The position numbers were made by a program, and so were the translations under genes. This document shows positions 18,054 to 26,719 of a stretch of DNA of 64,000 bases, piece after piece (within the stretch, counting starts at the first letter, position 1; every line of letters begins with the position of its first letter). The notes below the pieces were generated by a model that had not been told where the DNA came from, ran no database searches, and saw only the letters and a program-made list of their open reading frames with translations. Location: the NCBI GenBank assembly GCA_041653875.1, contig JBAZEM010000012.1:10447-74446 (forward strand). The letters are read 5' to 3'. This DNA is from VSJD01 sp041653875 (lineage in GTDB: Bacteria > Verrucomicrobiota > Kiritimatiellia > JAAZAB01).

Positions 18054-19217
18054 ATGGCTTCTGAACTTGCGTTTGTCCTGATCAATCCATACACCATCGC
18101 AAAGTCGCGGACGGGCGGCGTCATCGGCCGGTTCATGAGCCGCACCGGGTTGGACTTGGTGGCGGCCCGAATGTTTTCACCGGGGAAGGAATTGGTCGAA
18201 ACTTATGCGGCCATGGTGGGCAAAGATAAGAACTTGAAACCCGACGTCCGCCGGCTTCTGGCTGACTACGTGTTTGGCTCCTATGCTCCCGACGCCGTCA
18301 CCGGTCGCCGGCGGCGGGTCATGATGATCCTGTTGGAAGGCGAAGCGGCCATCCAGAAAGTCAGGGATATGGCCGGACCGGTGACCATGGGCGGCGGCGA
18401 AACCATCCGCGACACATTTGGCGACTACGTGGTGAACGGCAATAAACAGGTCAGTTATTTCGAGCCGGCGGTGCTGATCGGTTCGGACCGGGAGGAAACC
18501 GCCGCAACGCTCAAACTCTGGAGCGCTCATGCGCTCTCCGACGGCGGGTTCCTGCAAAACACGGTGGATAATAGCCCCGACGACACGGGCTGGCAACGCA
18601 CGCTGGTGCTGATCAAGCCGGACAACTTCCGCTTCCCGAGCGCCAAGCCGGGCAATATCATCGACCTTTTGTCGCGGTCCGGCCTGCGGATCGTTGCCGC
18701 CAAAGTCCACCGCATGAGCGTGGCGCAAGCCGAGGAATTTTATCGGCCGGTGCGCCAGGTGTTGCGCGAGAAAATGAAGCGCGCGGTTTCCGAAAGGGCC
18801 GCCAAAGCCCTGGAGGCGGAGTTGGGCATCGCCATCCCGGACACCGTCCGGCATTTGCTCGAAGAACAACTGGGACCGCTTTTTGGCGACGAACAATTCA
18901 ACCAGATCGTCAAATTTATGACCGGCTGTTATCCGCCAACCTGCGCGCCGCAGGACAAAAACAAGGATGGCCCCAGCAAATGCCTGGCCCTGATATATGG
19001 CGGCGTGGGCGCTGTGGAAAAAATTCGCCGCCTGCTGGGTGCCACCGACCCGAACAAAGCACAACCCGGCTCAGTGCGGCGTGAATTTGGGCTCGACGTC
19101 ATGGTTAACGCCGCGCACGCCTCCGATTCCGTGGAAAACGCCGAGCGCGAAATCGGCATCGTCAAGGTGGATGAAGACCGCATTACCCCCTGGGTGCGCA
19201 AATACTACGGGGATTAA
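18054..19217 (+). CDS. Tandem nucleoside-diphosphate-kinase-domain protein
   Basis: 387 residues with two NDK folds. The second (about 181-370) begins QRTLVLIKPDNF, keeps LLGATDPNKAQPGSVRREFG and has the active-site NAAHASDS with catalytic His355. The first (about 3-160) begins ELAFVLINPYTIAKSR and keeps the MMILLEGEAAIQKVRDMAGP strand, but at the active site it reads FEPAVLIGSD with no His. So one domain is probably catalytic and the other structural or regulatory. A typical NDK is about 140-150 residues with one domain. An insertion of about 50 residues (about 235-285) separates the substrate helix from the core in the second domain. The gene starts divergently from the methyltransferase. 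Confidence 0.85.
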   Translation: MASELAFVLINPYTIAKSRTGGVIGRFMSRTGLDLVAARMFSPGKELVETYAAMVGKDKNLKPDVRRLLADYVFGSYAPDAVTGRRRRVMMILLEGEAAIQKVRDMAGPVTMGGGETIRDTFGDYVVNGNKQVSYFEPAVLIGSDREETAATLKLWSAHALSDGGFLQNTVDNSPDDTGWQRTLVLIKPDNFRFPSAKPGNIIDLLSRSGLRIVAAKVHRMSVAQAEEFYRPVRQVLREKMKRAVSERAAKALEAELGIAIPDTVRHLLEEQLGPLFGDEQFNQIVKFMTGCYPPTCAPQDKNKDGPSKCLALIYGGVGAVEKIRRLLGATDPNKAQPGSVRREFGLDVMVNAAHASDSVENAEREIGIVKVDEDRITPWVRKYYGD

Positions 19218-19499
19218 ACACGGCGCCGTTGGAGACCGTCCTGGGCGCAATCCGAGCGATCGCTCGAACAAAAAGAGAAGATCGCCGGGCCGGCTGTCGG
19301 GCAACCCGAAGAACCGGAAGCCGAGTCGTTCGTCAAAATCCCGCAGATCGCCATGGGTCATGTGCGACCGTCCCGCCGCCATAATTTAGAAAAGCGCCTC
19401 GCCCCCCCCGTCTATCTGGCAAGGTTAACGGCAAATTCAACGGGCCTGATCGCTCAACCGCCCCCAAAATGCCGGGCTTGAACCGGCCTGAAACTATAG
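19218..19499. other. Intergenic stretch after the NDK gene
   Basis: No convincing gene. The frame of the NDK gene continues open after its stop for about 75 codons with Glu/Gln/Pro-rich content, but with no homology I recognise. Confidence 0.4.
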
Positions 19500-19528
19500 T
19501 TGACAGCCACGCTTGGTAAAATTAGAGT
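19500..19528 (+). promoter_or_regulatory. Probable promoter of the epimerase/dehydrogenase pair
   Basis: TTGACA at 19500-19505, a 17-nt spacer and TAGAGT at 19523-19528, leaving a leader of about 23 bases. Confidence 0.55.
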
Positions 19529-19557
19529 TGCCGTCAAATACATGGGGTTGTTCGAGT

Positions 19558-20565
19558 ATGAAGATATTAGTCACCGGGGCGGCGGGCTTTATCGGGTTTC
19601 ATGTGGCGCGGCGGTTACTCGAACGCGGCGACCAGGTTGTCGGCTGGGACAACATCAACGCTTATTACGACGTGAACCTTAAAGCGGCGCGTTTGAAACT
19701 GCTGAGCGGCGACGCCAAATTCACGTTTCGGAAAATAGAGCTGGCGCAGACGGAATCGGTGGCGGCGGCTTTCGAGGACGCCGCTCCGGAACAGGTGGTC
19801 CACATGGCGGCGCAGGCGGGCGTCCGGTATTCGTTAAAAAATCCACACGTTTATATCGACAGTAATATCAACGGTTTTTTGAATATTCTGGAAGCCTGCC
19901 GCTATCGGCAGATCCGGCACCTGGTCTATGCGTCCTCCGGTTCCGTTTATGGGATGAACAAGGTCGCCCCTTTTTCCATTCACCACAACGTGGATCACCC
20001 CATCAGCTTATATGCGGCCACCAAGAAAGCCAACGAGTTGATGGCGCATTCGTATAGCCATCTATACGGCCTGCCGACAACCGGCTTGCGGCTTTTCACC
20101 GTCTATGGGCCCTGGGGCCGGCCGGATATGGCCCTGTTTCTCTTTACGCGCGCCATCCTGGAGGGCCGGCCCATCCAAGTGTTCAATTACGGAAAAATGC
20201 AACGCGATTTTACCTATATCGACGACATTGTCGAAGGCATTATCCGGGTGCTGGATCGGCCCCCCCAGGCCAACGCCGGCTGGGACCAGGTCAATGCGGA
20301 CCCCGGGACCAGCAGCGCTCCTTACCGGGTCTATAACATCGGAAATCATAAACCGGAACACCTCCTGCGGCTTATCGAAATACTGGAGTCCCGCCTGGGA
20401 AAACAGGCGAAGAAGGAGCTTCTGCCCATGCAGGCCGGCGACATGGAAATCACCTGCGCGGATGTCGCGGATTTGGCGCGGGACACAGGCTTTCAGCCGG
20501 ACACTCCCATAGAGGCGGGCATTGAAAAATTCGTGGATTGGTATCGGGAGTTTTATCGGGTGTAA
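19558..20565 (+). CDS. UDP-glucuronate 4-epimerase-type NAD epimerase
   Basis: A 335-residue short-chain dehydrogenase/epimerase that would interconvert UDP-glucuronate and UDP-galacturonate for surface polysaccharide. The Rossmann motif is TGAAGFIGFHVARRLLE at residues 6-22. The catalytic triad has Ser/Thr in YASSGSVYG and YxxxK in SLYAATKKANELM. The block HLYGLPTTGLRLFTVYGPWG with GRPDMALFLFT is typical of the glucuronate epimerase subfamily. The ATG at 19558 starts the Rossmann strand directly; an upstream in-frame start at 19513 lies within the predicted promoter. The dehydrogenase gene begins 16 bases downstream, so the pair is an operon. Confidence 0.9.
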   Translation: MKILVTGAAGFIGFHVARRLLERGDQVVGWDNINAYYDVNLKAARLKLLSGDAKFTFRKIELAQTESVAAAFEDAAPEQVVHMAAQAGVRYSLKNPHVYIDSNINGFLNILEACRYRQIRHLVYASSGSVYGMNKVAPFSIHHNVDHPISLYAATKKANELMAHSYSHLYGLPTTGLRLFTVYGPWGRPDMALFLFTRAILEGRPIQVFNYGKMQRDFTYIDDIVEGIIRVLDRPPQANAGWDQVNADPGTSSAPYRVYNIGNHKPEHLLRLIEILESRLGKQAKKELLPMQAGDMEITCADVADLARDTGFQPDTPIEAGIEKFVDWYREFYRV

Positions 20566-20581
20566 TTATGGGGAAGAATTC

Positions 20582-21868
20582 ATGAGTGCGCCAAGAACCG
20601 TGTCGGTCATCGGCTTGGGATACGTCGGCCTGCCGGTCGCGGTTGCTTTTGGGCAAAAACAGAGGACCGTTGGATTCGATATCAATCCTCGCCGCATCCG
20701 CGAACTCCGCCGCGGGTTGGATCGAACCAATGAAATTTCTGCGGCTGAATTGAAAAAAGCCGACATTTTATTCACATCCCGCGCGACGGACCTGAAAAAA
20801 GCGGATTTTCATATTGTGGCCGTCCCCACGCCGGTCGATTCGGCGAAACGCCCGGATTTGTCGTTGATGTTGTCGGCCTCGGAAATCGTGGGGCGCGCGC
20901 TCAAACGCGGCGCCATCGTCGTATATGAATCCACAGTGTATCCCGGCGTTGTCGAAGAGCAGTGCGCGCCGGTTTTGGAGCGGGCTTCCAAACTCAAGTG
21001 CGGCAAAGATTTCAAGGTGGGGTACAGCCCCGAACGCATCAATCCCGGCGACCGGGAACATACCTTCACCAAAATCAAGAAGATCGTTGCGGGCCAGGAT
21101 GCCGAGACCCTCGCAATCGTTGCGGAGGTTTACGCCTCGGTGGTGACGGCCGGCGTCCATCGGGCGGCCAGCATCAAGGTGGCGGAAGCCGCAAAGGTGA
21201 TCGAGAACACCCAGCGCGACCTGAATATCGCCCTGATGAACGAGTTGGCCTTGATTTTCGACATCATGGGGATCGACACCCAGGCCGTCCTGGAAGCGGC
21301 GGGAACGAAGTGGAACTTTTTGAAATTCACGCCGGGACTGGTGGGCGGCCACTGTATCGGCGTCGATCCGTACTACCTGACGCACAAGGCCGAACAATTG
21401 GGCTATATTCCGCAAGTGATCCTGGCCGGCCGGCGGATTAACGACGGCATGGGTAAATTCATTGCCCAGCGGACGGTCAAGGAAATGGTTCACGCCGGAC
21501 ACCATGTCCTGGGCAGTACGGTGACGGTGCTGGGCTTGACGTTCAAGGAGAATTGCGGCGATATCCGCAATTCAAAAGTTGTCGATATCGTCCGCGAACT
21601 GCAGGATTACGGCATTCATGTTCAGATCCACGATCCCCTGGCCGACCCCAAGGCGGCCCGGCATGAATATGGCTTGGGAGTGATTCCGTTTAACAAGCTG
21701 AAAAAAGCGGATGCAGTCGTGGTGGCGGTCTCGCATCGCGACTATCTGACCATGACGCCGGATCGGTTTCTGGCCCTGATGGGCAAGCGGCCGGTGCTTG
21801 TCGATGTAAAAGGCGTTTATGATGCCGCCGCCTTGCGCCGCGCCGGCATTGGATATTGGCGGTTATAA
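20582..21868 (+). CDS. Nucleotide sugar dehydrogenase (TviB/WbpA-like)
   Basis: A 428-residue NAD-dependent dehydrogenase oxidising a UDP-sugar at C6 to the uronate. N-terminal NAD motif VIGLGYVGLPVAVAFG at residues 8-23. The middle helix region carries EAAKVIENTQRDLNIALMNE. The catalytic Cys is in the GGHCIGVDPYYL block. The C-terminal UDP-binding domain has LGLTFKENCGDIRNS. The block order and ENTQRDLN resemble the Vi-antigen TviB and WbpA group (UDP-GlcNAc or GalNAc uronates) more than the Ugd glucose group, though substrate cannot be settled. The ATG at 20582 follows GGGGAAG. With the upstream epimerase it would supply acidic sugars for capsule or O-antigen. Confidence 0.9.
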   Translation: MSAPRTVSVIGLGYVGLPVAVAFGQKQRTVGFDINPRRIRELRRGLDRTNEISAAELKKADILFTSRATDLKKADFHIVAVPTPVDSAKRPDLSLMLSASEIVGRALKRGAIVVYESTVYPGVVEEQCAPVLERASKLKCGKDFKVGYSPERINPGDREHTFTKIKKIVAGQDAETLAIVAEVYASVVTAGVHRAASIKVAEAAKVIENTQRDLNIALMNELALIFDIMGIDTQAVLEAAGTKWNFLKFTPGLVGGHCIGVDPYYLTHKAEQLGYIPQVILAGRRINDGMGKFIAQRTVKEMVHAGHHVLGSTVTVLGLTFKENCGDIRNSKVVDIVRELQDYGIHVQIHDPLADPKAARHEYGLGVIPFNKLKKADAVVVAVSHRDYLTMTPDRFLALMGKRPVLVDVKGVYDAAALRRAGIGYWRL

Positions 21869-21961
21869 CGCAAGCGCAGGGCCTTGGCGGAATGTCTGTC
21901 GCGTTTTTCCGATTCTTACGTATTTTATTCTGTATCCTGAATTCTGACTCCTGACTACCTG

Positions 21962-22081
21962 AGAACGTGTGAAAAAATTAATCCGGACGCCGTGTGAGGG
22001 CACACGGCCTGCAATTTCCCCATATTTTTGAGGGTTGTTGTAGGCCCGGCGCCCTCACCGGGCGATTTTTTCACACGTTCT
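21962..22081. repeat. MITE-like repeat C with 17-bp terminal inverted repeats
   Basis: AGAACGTGTGAAAAAAT at 21962-21978 is the exact reverse complement of 22065-22081. Inside are CGTGTGAGGGCACACGG and CCGGCGCCCTCACCGGGCG, related to 9461-9520. 120 bp, no coding capacity. Confidence 0.85.
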
Positions 22082-22096
22082 GAGTTGTTACAATAA

Positions 22097-22390
22097 AACG
22101 TTCGGAACCACTTGCGGACAACCGTTGCCGGACTGGGGCAGGCCGCGATCGACGAAATCTATGTCGCTATCGACAAGCGGGGGCGGCAATACGTCCTGCC
22201 CGTTCAGGCGAAGGGCGGGAGCGATCGCCTTTCCACGGTACAAACCAGACAGGACATGGCCTGTTGCGCGGAGAAGTTCCCGCAACTTCTATGCCGCGCC
22301 ATATCCGCCCAGTTCATCGAAGCCGATCTGATTGCCCTGTTCGAGCTTGGCGTCTTCGGGGAGGAAATTCGCATTCTAAAACCATCGCAA
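22097..22390 (+). pseudogene. C-terminal remnant of an endonuclease-like protein
   Basis: About 95 residues (IDEIYVAIDKRGRQYVLPVQ...AISAQFIEADLIALFELG) read in one frame from a stop at 22094. The segment resembles, from memory, the end of a family of putative restriction-type endonucleases. No start codon with a ribosome binding site is present and the N-terminal part is missing, so it is a fragment. It runs into unrelated sequence near 22385. Confidence 0.55.
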
Positions 22391-22393
22391 AGA

Positions 22394-22503
22394 TTCTTTC
22401 GTCACCGTCGCTCAAGAGCGACTACGCACACCCAAACGCAGCAGGATACAGAAAGCTGGCCGAGACAATAGCGGCTTCGATTCGAGAGAGCCGGCGAGAA
22501 TAA
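22394..22503 (+). pseudogene. C-terminal remnant of an SGNH/GDSL hydrolase
   Basis: In a different frame, the last ~35 codons read DYAHPNAAGYRKLAETIAAS and end at TAA 22501. DxxHPN is the catalytic Asp-His block of SGNH hydrolases. The rest of the enzyme is absent. Confidence 0.65.
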
Positions 22504-22522
22504 AAGCAGAACATCTTGTGGG

Positions 22523-23284
22523 ATGCGCATGAACCTGATTCTTCTATATGACGACGACTTTATTTCCGACAACGCCGTGCGGCTGACGGGGCGGCGGCTG
22601 AAACATATTCGCGAGGTCCATCGCCCGGCCATCGGCGATACGCTGACAGTGGGCCGGCTCGGCGGGCTGGTCGGCAAAGGGCGTATCACCTCTGTGACCG
22701 CCGCTGCGGTGGAGATGGAGGCGGCCTTGGACGAGGCGCCGCCAAAGCCGCCGGCGGTCACCCTGATTCTGGCCCTGCCGCGACCCAAGGTCGTCAAGCG
22801 GGTTCTGCTGTCGATCGCCAGCCTGGGCGTTAAACGCCTGTATCTCATCAACGGGTTCCAGGTCGAAAAAAGCTATTGGCAAAGCCCGGTCTTGAGCCCG
22901 GCAAGTATCCGTGAAGCTTTGGTCCTTGGACTGGAACAAGCGCGCGATACCGTCTTGCCGGAAGTGGCCCTGCGCCCGCTTTTCAAACCGTTTGTCGAGG
23001 ACGAACTGCCGGCGCTGATCCGCGGCGTGTTGCCGCTCGTGGCGCATCCCGGCGCCGGCGAGTGGTGTCCGCATGCCGTGGCCCAGCCGGTGACGCTCGT
23101 GATCGGGCCGGAAGGCGGGTTTATCCCTTACGAACTGGCGCAGTTGGTCGCGGCCGGCTGTCGGCCGGTCCAGATCGGCGCGCGTATCTTGCGCGTCGAA
23201 ACCGTTGTCCCTTTCATCCTGGGCCGGCTGGCGGCGGGGACACATTCGCGCTGGACGGCGTATGGCCGTTTCGGTACGGTATAA
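22523..23284 (+). CDS. rsmE: 16S rRNA (uracil-1498-N3)-methyltransferase
   Basis: A 253-residue SPOUT methyltransferase that modifies U1498 of 16S rRNA, acting on the 30S subunit. The N-terminal PUA-like domain has GRRLKHIREVHRPAIGDTL. The trefoil-knot SAM site reads TLVIGPEGGFIPYELAQL and ILRVETVVPFIL. Length is normal. An alternative ATG lies at 22529. purD begins two bases after the stop, so the two genes are co-transcribed. Confidence 0.92.
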   Translation: MRMNLILLYDDDFISDNAVRLTGRRLKHIREVHRPAIGDTLTVGRLGGLVGKGRITSVTAAAVEMEAALDEAPPKPPAVTLILALPRPKVVKRVLLSIASLGVKRLYLINGFQVEKSYWQSPVLSPASIREALVLGLEQARDTVLPEVALRPLFKPFVEDELPALIRGVLPLVAHPGAGEWCPHAVAQPVTLVIGPEGGFIPYELAQLVAAGCRPVQIGARILRVETVVPFILGRLAAGTHSRWTAYGRFGTV

Positions 23285-23286
23285 AC

Positions 23287-24579
23287 ATGGCTATGAAAAT
23301 CCTGATTATTGGCGGCGGCGGGCGCGAACACGCCTTGGCTTGGAAACTGGCGCGCGACCGGCGAAGCCCAACCTTGTTCTGTGCGCCCGGCAACGCCGGC
23401 ACGGCGGAACTCGGCGTTAATGTGCCCATTGCGGCCGAAGACATAGACGGCTTGGCGGCCTGGGCCCGCCGGGAGCAACCGGCCCTGACGGTCATCGGCC
23501 CCGAGGCACCGCTGTGCGCGGGACTCGCCGATCGATTGCAAGCCGAGGGACTGCGCGCCTTCGGTCCCTGCCGCGCCGCGGCCCAATTGGAAGGCAGTAA
23601 AGTTTTCGCAAAATCCGTCCTGCGCTCCGCCGGAGTGCCGACCGCGCAATCCGAAACGTTCACCGACGCGGAAAAAGCCCTGGCTTATGTGCGCGCGGCG
23701 CGGACACCGCTGGTGGTCAAGGCCGACGGGCTGGCGGCCGGCAAGGGTGTGATCATCTGCGCCAATTCCCGCGAGGCCGAAGCCGCCGTCGCCGGCGCCA
23801 TGATTCATCAGTCGTTCGGCAAGGCTGGCCGGCAGATTCTCGTGGAAGAATTTCTGGAAGGCGGGGAGGTCTCGGTCCTGGCCCTTGTGGATGGCAAGCG
23901 GGCCGTCCTGCTCCCATCCGCGCAGGACCATAAACGGGCTCTGGATGGCGACTTGGGCCTGAACACGGGCGGAATGGGGGCCTATTCTCCCGCCCCGATG
24001 GAAACGGCGGCCTTCCGTAAAATGGTTTTGGACACGATTTTCAATCCGACGCTGAAAGAACTGCGCCGGCGGGATATTACATATCAAGGCGTACTATATG
24101 CGGGCCTTATGATGACGGCCGCAGGGCCCAAGGTCCTGGAATTCAATTGCCGGTTTGGCGATCCGGAAACCCAGGCCATCCTGCCGCGGCTCACGGGAGA
24201 CTTGATTCCGGCCATGGACGCCTGTATAAATGGAAATTTATTGCCGGAACATGCGGCTTGCCGGCCGGAGACGTGCGTGTGCGTGGTTATGGCGGCGGGC
24301 GGATATCCCGGCGCCTACCGTAAAGGCGACGCCATTGCCGGCTTGAAAGAAGCCGCCGCCCTGAACGAGACCATGGTGTTTCATGCGGGAACGAAACTGG
24401 AGGGCGGCCGGGTTGTGACGGCGGGCGGCCGGGTGTTGGGCGTCACGGCGCTGGGCCTGACACTCTGCGAGGCGGCCGAAAAAGCTTATCGGGCCGCGGC
24501 CAAAATCGCGTTCCAGGATGCCCATTACCGCCGCGATATCGCCGCCCGGGGAATATCTCGGGAAAAGCCGGGCCGGTAA
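23287..24579 (+). CDS. purD: Phosphoribosylamine-glycine ligase
   Basis: PurD (GARS) joins glycine to phosphoribosylamine using ATP, the second step of purine synthesis. It is 430 residues, full length. The N-domain starts MKILIIGGGGREHALAWKL. The ATP-grasp region has KADGLAAGKGVIIC, EEFLEGGEVSVLALVDG and LNTGGMGAYSPAP. The metal-site block is EFNCRFGDPETQAILPRL. The ATG at 23287 lies two bases after the rsmE stop; the open frame further upstream overlaps rsmE and is not coding. purE follows 125 bases downstream, past a small inverted repeat. Confidence 0.97.
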   Translation: MAMKILIIGGGGREHALAWKLARDRRSPTLFCAPGNAGTAELGVNVPIAAEDIDGLAAWARREQPALTVIGPEAPLCAGLADRLQAEGLRAFGPCRAAAQLEGSKVFAKSVLRSAGVPTAQSETFTDAEKALAYVRAARTPLVVKADGLAAGKGVIICANSREAEAAVAGAMIHQSFGKAGRQILVEEFLEGGEVSVLALVDGKRAVLLPSAQDHKRALDGDLGLNTGGMGAYSPAPMETAAFRKMVLDTIFNPTLKELRRRDITYQGVLYAGLMMTAAGPKVLEFNCRFGDPETQAILPRLTGDLIPAMDACINGNLLPEHAACRPETCVCVVMAAGGYPGAYRKGDAIAGLKEAAALNETMVFHAGTKLEGGRVVTAGGRVLGVTALGLTLCEAAEKAYRAAAKIAFQDAHYRRDIAARGISREKPGR

Positions 24580-24582
24580 TGG

Positions 24583-24650
24583 AGTATGGGCGTTTGGACG
24601 TAAATGATTTTTAATACACCGATACCCCCTTACCCCCACACGCCCATACT
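24583..24650. repeat. Inverted AGTATGGGCG repeat
   Basis: AGTATGGGCG at 24583 and CGCCCATACT at 24641 flank a CCCCC-rich core. The related element at 44775-44868 supplies the N-terminus of a GT9 gene, and a fragment lies at 61778-61797. Confidence 0.6.
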
Positions 24651-24704
24651 TTGATGAAATGCCTAACACTGAACACCGAACACCTTGTGAATGACCTTGT
24701 CCCT

Positions 24705-25241
24705 ATGAAAACCAATTTAGCCAAACCGCAAGTCGGCATAGTCATGGGCTCCGATTCGGACTGGCCCCTGATGGAAACCGCGGCCAAAACCCTGGAGCGC
24801 TTCGGCGTGCGATCCGAGGCGCGCGTTATTTCCGCCCACCGGACTCCGCGCCTGGCGGCGGCCTATGCGGCGGGCGCATCCCGGCGCGGTCTCCAGGTTA
24901 TCATCGCCGCCGCCGGCGGCGCGGCGCACCTGGCGGGCGTGCTGGCCGCGCATACCATCCTGCCGGTAATCGGCGTGCCCGTTAAAAGCGGCGCGCTTGA
25001 CGGGCTGGATGCCTTGCTTGCGACCGTGCAGATGCCCAGCGGTGTGCCCGTGGCCACTGTGGCGCTGGGTTCCGCCGGCGCGGTCAACGCCGCCATCCTG
25101 GCTGTCCAGATCCTGGCCCTGCGGCGCCCGGAGCTGACGCTCAAACTGCGGCGGCACAAGCGGGATTTGAAAGTAAAAGTTAAAAAGAGCAATGCCCGGG
25201 TTCAATCGAGTTCAAAAGAAATTTACGGGAAAAATCCATGA
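24705..25241 (+). CDS. purE: N5-carboxyaminoimidazole ribonucleotide mutase
   Basis: PurE class I moves the carboxyl group of N5-CAIR to C4 in purine synthesis. 178 residues. GIVMGSDSDWPLM at 10-22 is the substrate motif, with SAHRTPRLAAAYA and the Gly-rich AAAGGAAHLAGVLAAHT containing the catalytic His. QMPSGVPVATVALG completes the site. The last ~25 residues are Lys/Arg/Ser-rich and extend past the usual end. The ATG at 24705 was taken; upstream in-frame ATG at 24651 would add residues encoded by repeat-like sequence. Its stop overlaps the next start (ATGA at 25238). Confidence 0.96.
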   Translation: MKTNLAKPQVGIVMGSDSDWPLMETAAKTLERFGVRSEARVISAHRTPRLAAAYAAGASRRGLQVIIAAAGGAAHLAGVLAAHTILPVIGVPVKSGALDGLDALLATVQMPSGVPVATVALGSAGAVNAAILAVQILALRRPELTLKLRRHKRDLKVKVKKSNARVQSSSKEIYGKNP

Positions 25242-26611
25242 CTAAATTTATGTTAATGAATTTCAAAAAAGCAGGGCTCGGCCTCCGGGCGGGCCGTGTT
25301 ACAAGAAGATGGGCCAGCCGGAGGCTGGTCCCTGCCTTATTGCTTGCCGCCACATGTTTGATGGTATTTGTATTAGGGCTCCACGCGGAACAGAAATCGG
25401 GCGCGGCTGATAAATCCGCCTCCGCAACGCAATCGAATGTTATCGGCGAGACGATTCGCGGCGTCTCCGAAATCGGCGCCATCCTGGAAGATCGGCGCTT
25501 GGTTTATGAGGCTGAGACCCTGAAAAGCAACGTTCTGGATGCGGTCGTCGCGGCCATCGATCCGGAAGGCGGCGCCATCCTAACCAAGGAGCAGGCCGCG
25601 CGGCGGCAAGACGGGGAAAAAGGACTTTTTTATGGGATCGGATGCAAATTCCGGATCAAGGATAAATGGCCCCAGATTGTGGAGGTCTCCAGCAATAGTC
25701 CCGCGGCGGCGGCGGGTTTGGGCGCCGCCAATCTGATTGTCAAAATCGGCGAACACAGCACGGAAGGCATGCCTCTCGACGCGGCCGCCCAGCTTCTGCG
25801 CGGCGGCCAGGGCGAGGCGCTGGAGCTTACGATCCGCGCCGACGAAAAAACCGCGGAAACGCGCGTGGTTAAGTTGAGGCGTGCGGCCATCCAAATCCCC
25901 GTCACGGGCACGACGGAAACCTGGCCCCAGGGCATCGGCTACCTGAAAGTGAACGGGCTCTACACGAATTCGGGCGCCGTCATTGTCGATCAATTGAATG
26001 CATGGCGCGGCGCCAATTGCTTTGGCGCCATCCTCGATATCCGCGGCGCCGACGGGATGGATCTGGAGTCGGTCGCTGAAATCGGCAGTCTGTTCGCGCA
26101 CACCGGCGACACGCTGTTCAATTTGCGGGACGGCCATAACACCGTCGTGGCCGCCTACAAGGCCAAGACCGGCCAGCCGATGGATAAGCCGGTCGTGGTG
26201 TTGATCGACCACGACACCTCCGGCGCCGCGGAAGCGCTGGCCGGACTGCTAAGCGGCTGCAAAGGCGCCATGCTGATCGGCACGCCGACGCGCGGCGATG
26301 ACCGGGTGCGCAATATCATTCCGCTTTCCAACGACCGCGTGCTTTATATCGCCACGCAAAGAATCGAGCTGAGCAAGGGCCCGGCCTATTATCGGAAAGG
26401 CGTCCTGCCCCAAGTGCGCGCGGTGTCCACAAATACCGCGGCAGTCTCGGAGGGCGATTTTGCGGATGAAGAGCCCGACATCTTCTCGGGTATCGCCGAG
26501 CAGGAACGCCAGGATCGGGCGCTCATCAAGCGTGTTGGCGGCGATGCGATTCTGCGGCGCGCCGTCGATATCCTGCTGGGCCTCAAGGCGCTGGACTTCA
26601 AGGTGCGGTAA
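25238..26611 (+). CDS. PDZ/S41-like protein, probably catalytically inactive
   Basis: 457 residues resembling carboxy-terminal processing peptidases (S41). A membrane anchor or signal sequence lies at about 31-50 (VPALLLAATCLMVFVLGL) after a basic N-terminus. Then comes a PDZ domain (about 128-213, with FYGIGCKFR and the LRGGQGEALELTIR end), then the S41 core (about 220-400). Where active CTPs have SASAxE and a later GxxTfGKG, this protein reads DTSGAAE (326-332) and GTPTRGDD (348-355). The nucleophile position appears to be Gly and the general-base Lys appears to be Asp. It would therefore be a binding or scaffold protein in the periplasm. It overlaps purE by four bases, an odd operon partner. 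Confidence 0.8.
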   Translation: MTKFMLMNFKKAGLGLRAGRVTRRWASRRLVPALLLAATCLMVFVLGLHAEQKSGAADKSASATQSNVIGETIRGVSEIGAILEDRRLVYEAETLKSNVLDAVVAAIDPEGGAILTKEQAARRQDGEKGLFYGIGCKFRIKDKWPQIVEVSSNSPAAAAGLGAANLIVKIGEHSTEGMPLDAAAQLLRGGQGEALELTIRADEKTAETRVVKLRRAAIQIPVTGTTETWPQGIGYLKVNGLYTNSGAVIVDQLNAWRGANCFGAILDIRGADGMDLESVAEIGSLFAHTGDTLFNLRDGHNTVVAAYKAKTGQPMDKPVVVLIDHDTSGAAEALAGLLSGCKGAMLIGTPTRGDDRVRNIIPLSNDRVLYIATQRIELSKGPAYYRKGVLPQVRAVSTNTAAVSEGDFADEEPDIFSGIAEQERQDRALIKRVGGDAILRRAVDILLGLKALDFKVR

Positions 26612-26612
26612 T

Positions 26613-26700
26613 AAATCAGTCGTCAGAAGACAGTCGTCAGAAGACAGAATTCAGTGCGGCGATCAGGGCCCATGCGGGCTTTCCTCATTCTGAATTCTGG
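26613..26700. repeat. GTCAGAAGACAG tandem and inverted AATTC repeat
   Basis: Two tandem GTCGTCAGAAGACA units, then CAGAATTCAG and its inverse CTGAATTCTG. A similar motif is at 21933-21960. Confidence 0.6.
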
Positions 26701-26719
26701 CTCCTGTTAAGGCGCCAAG

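Noticed and set aside
19218..19440. In-frame continuation after the NDK stop with Glu/Pro-rich content
   Set aside because: No start codon with ribosome binding site and no family similarity; could be chance.
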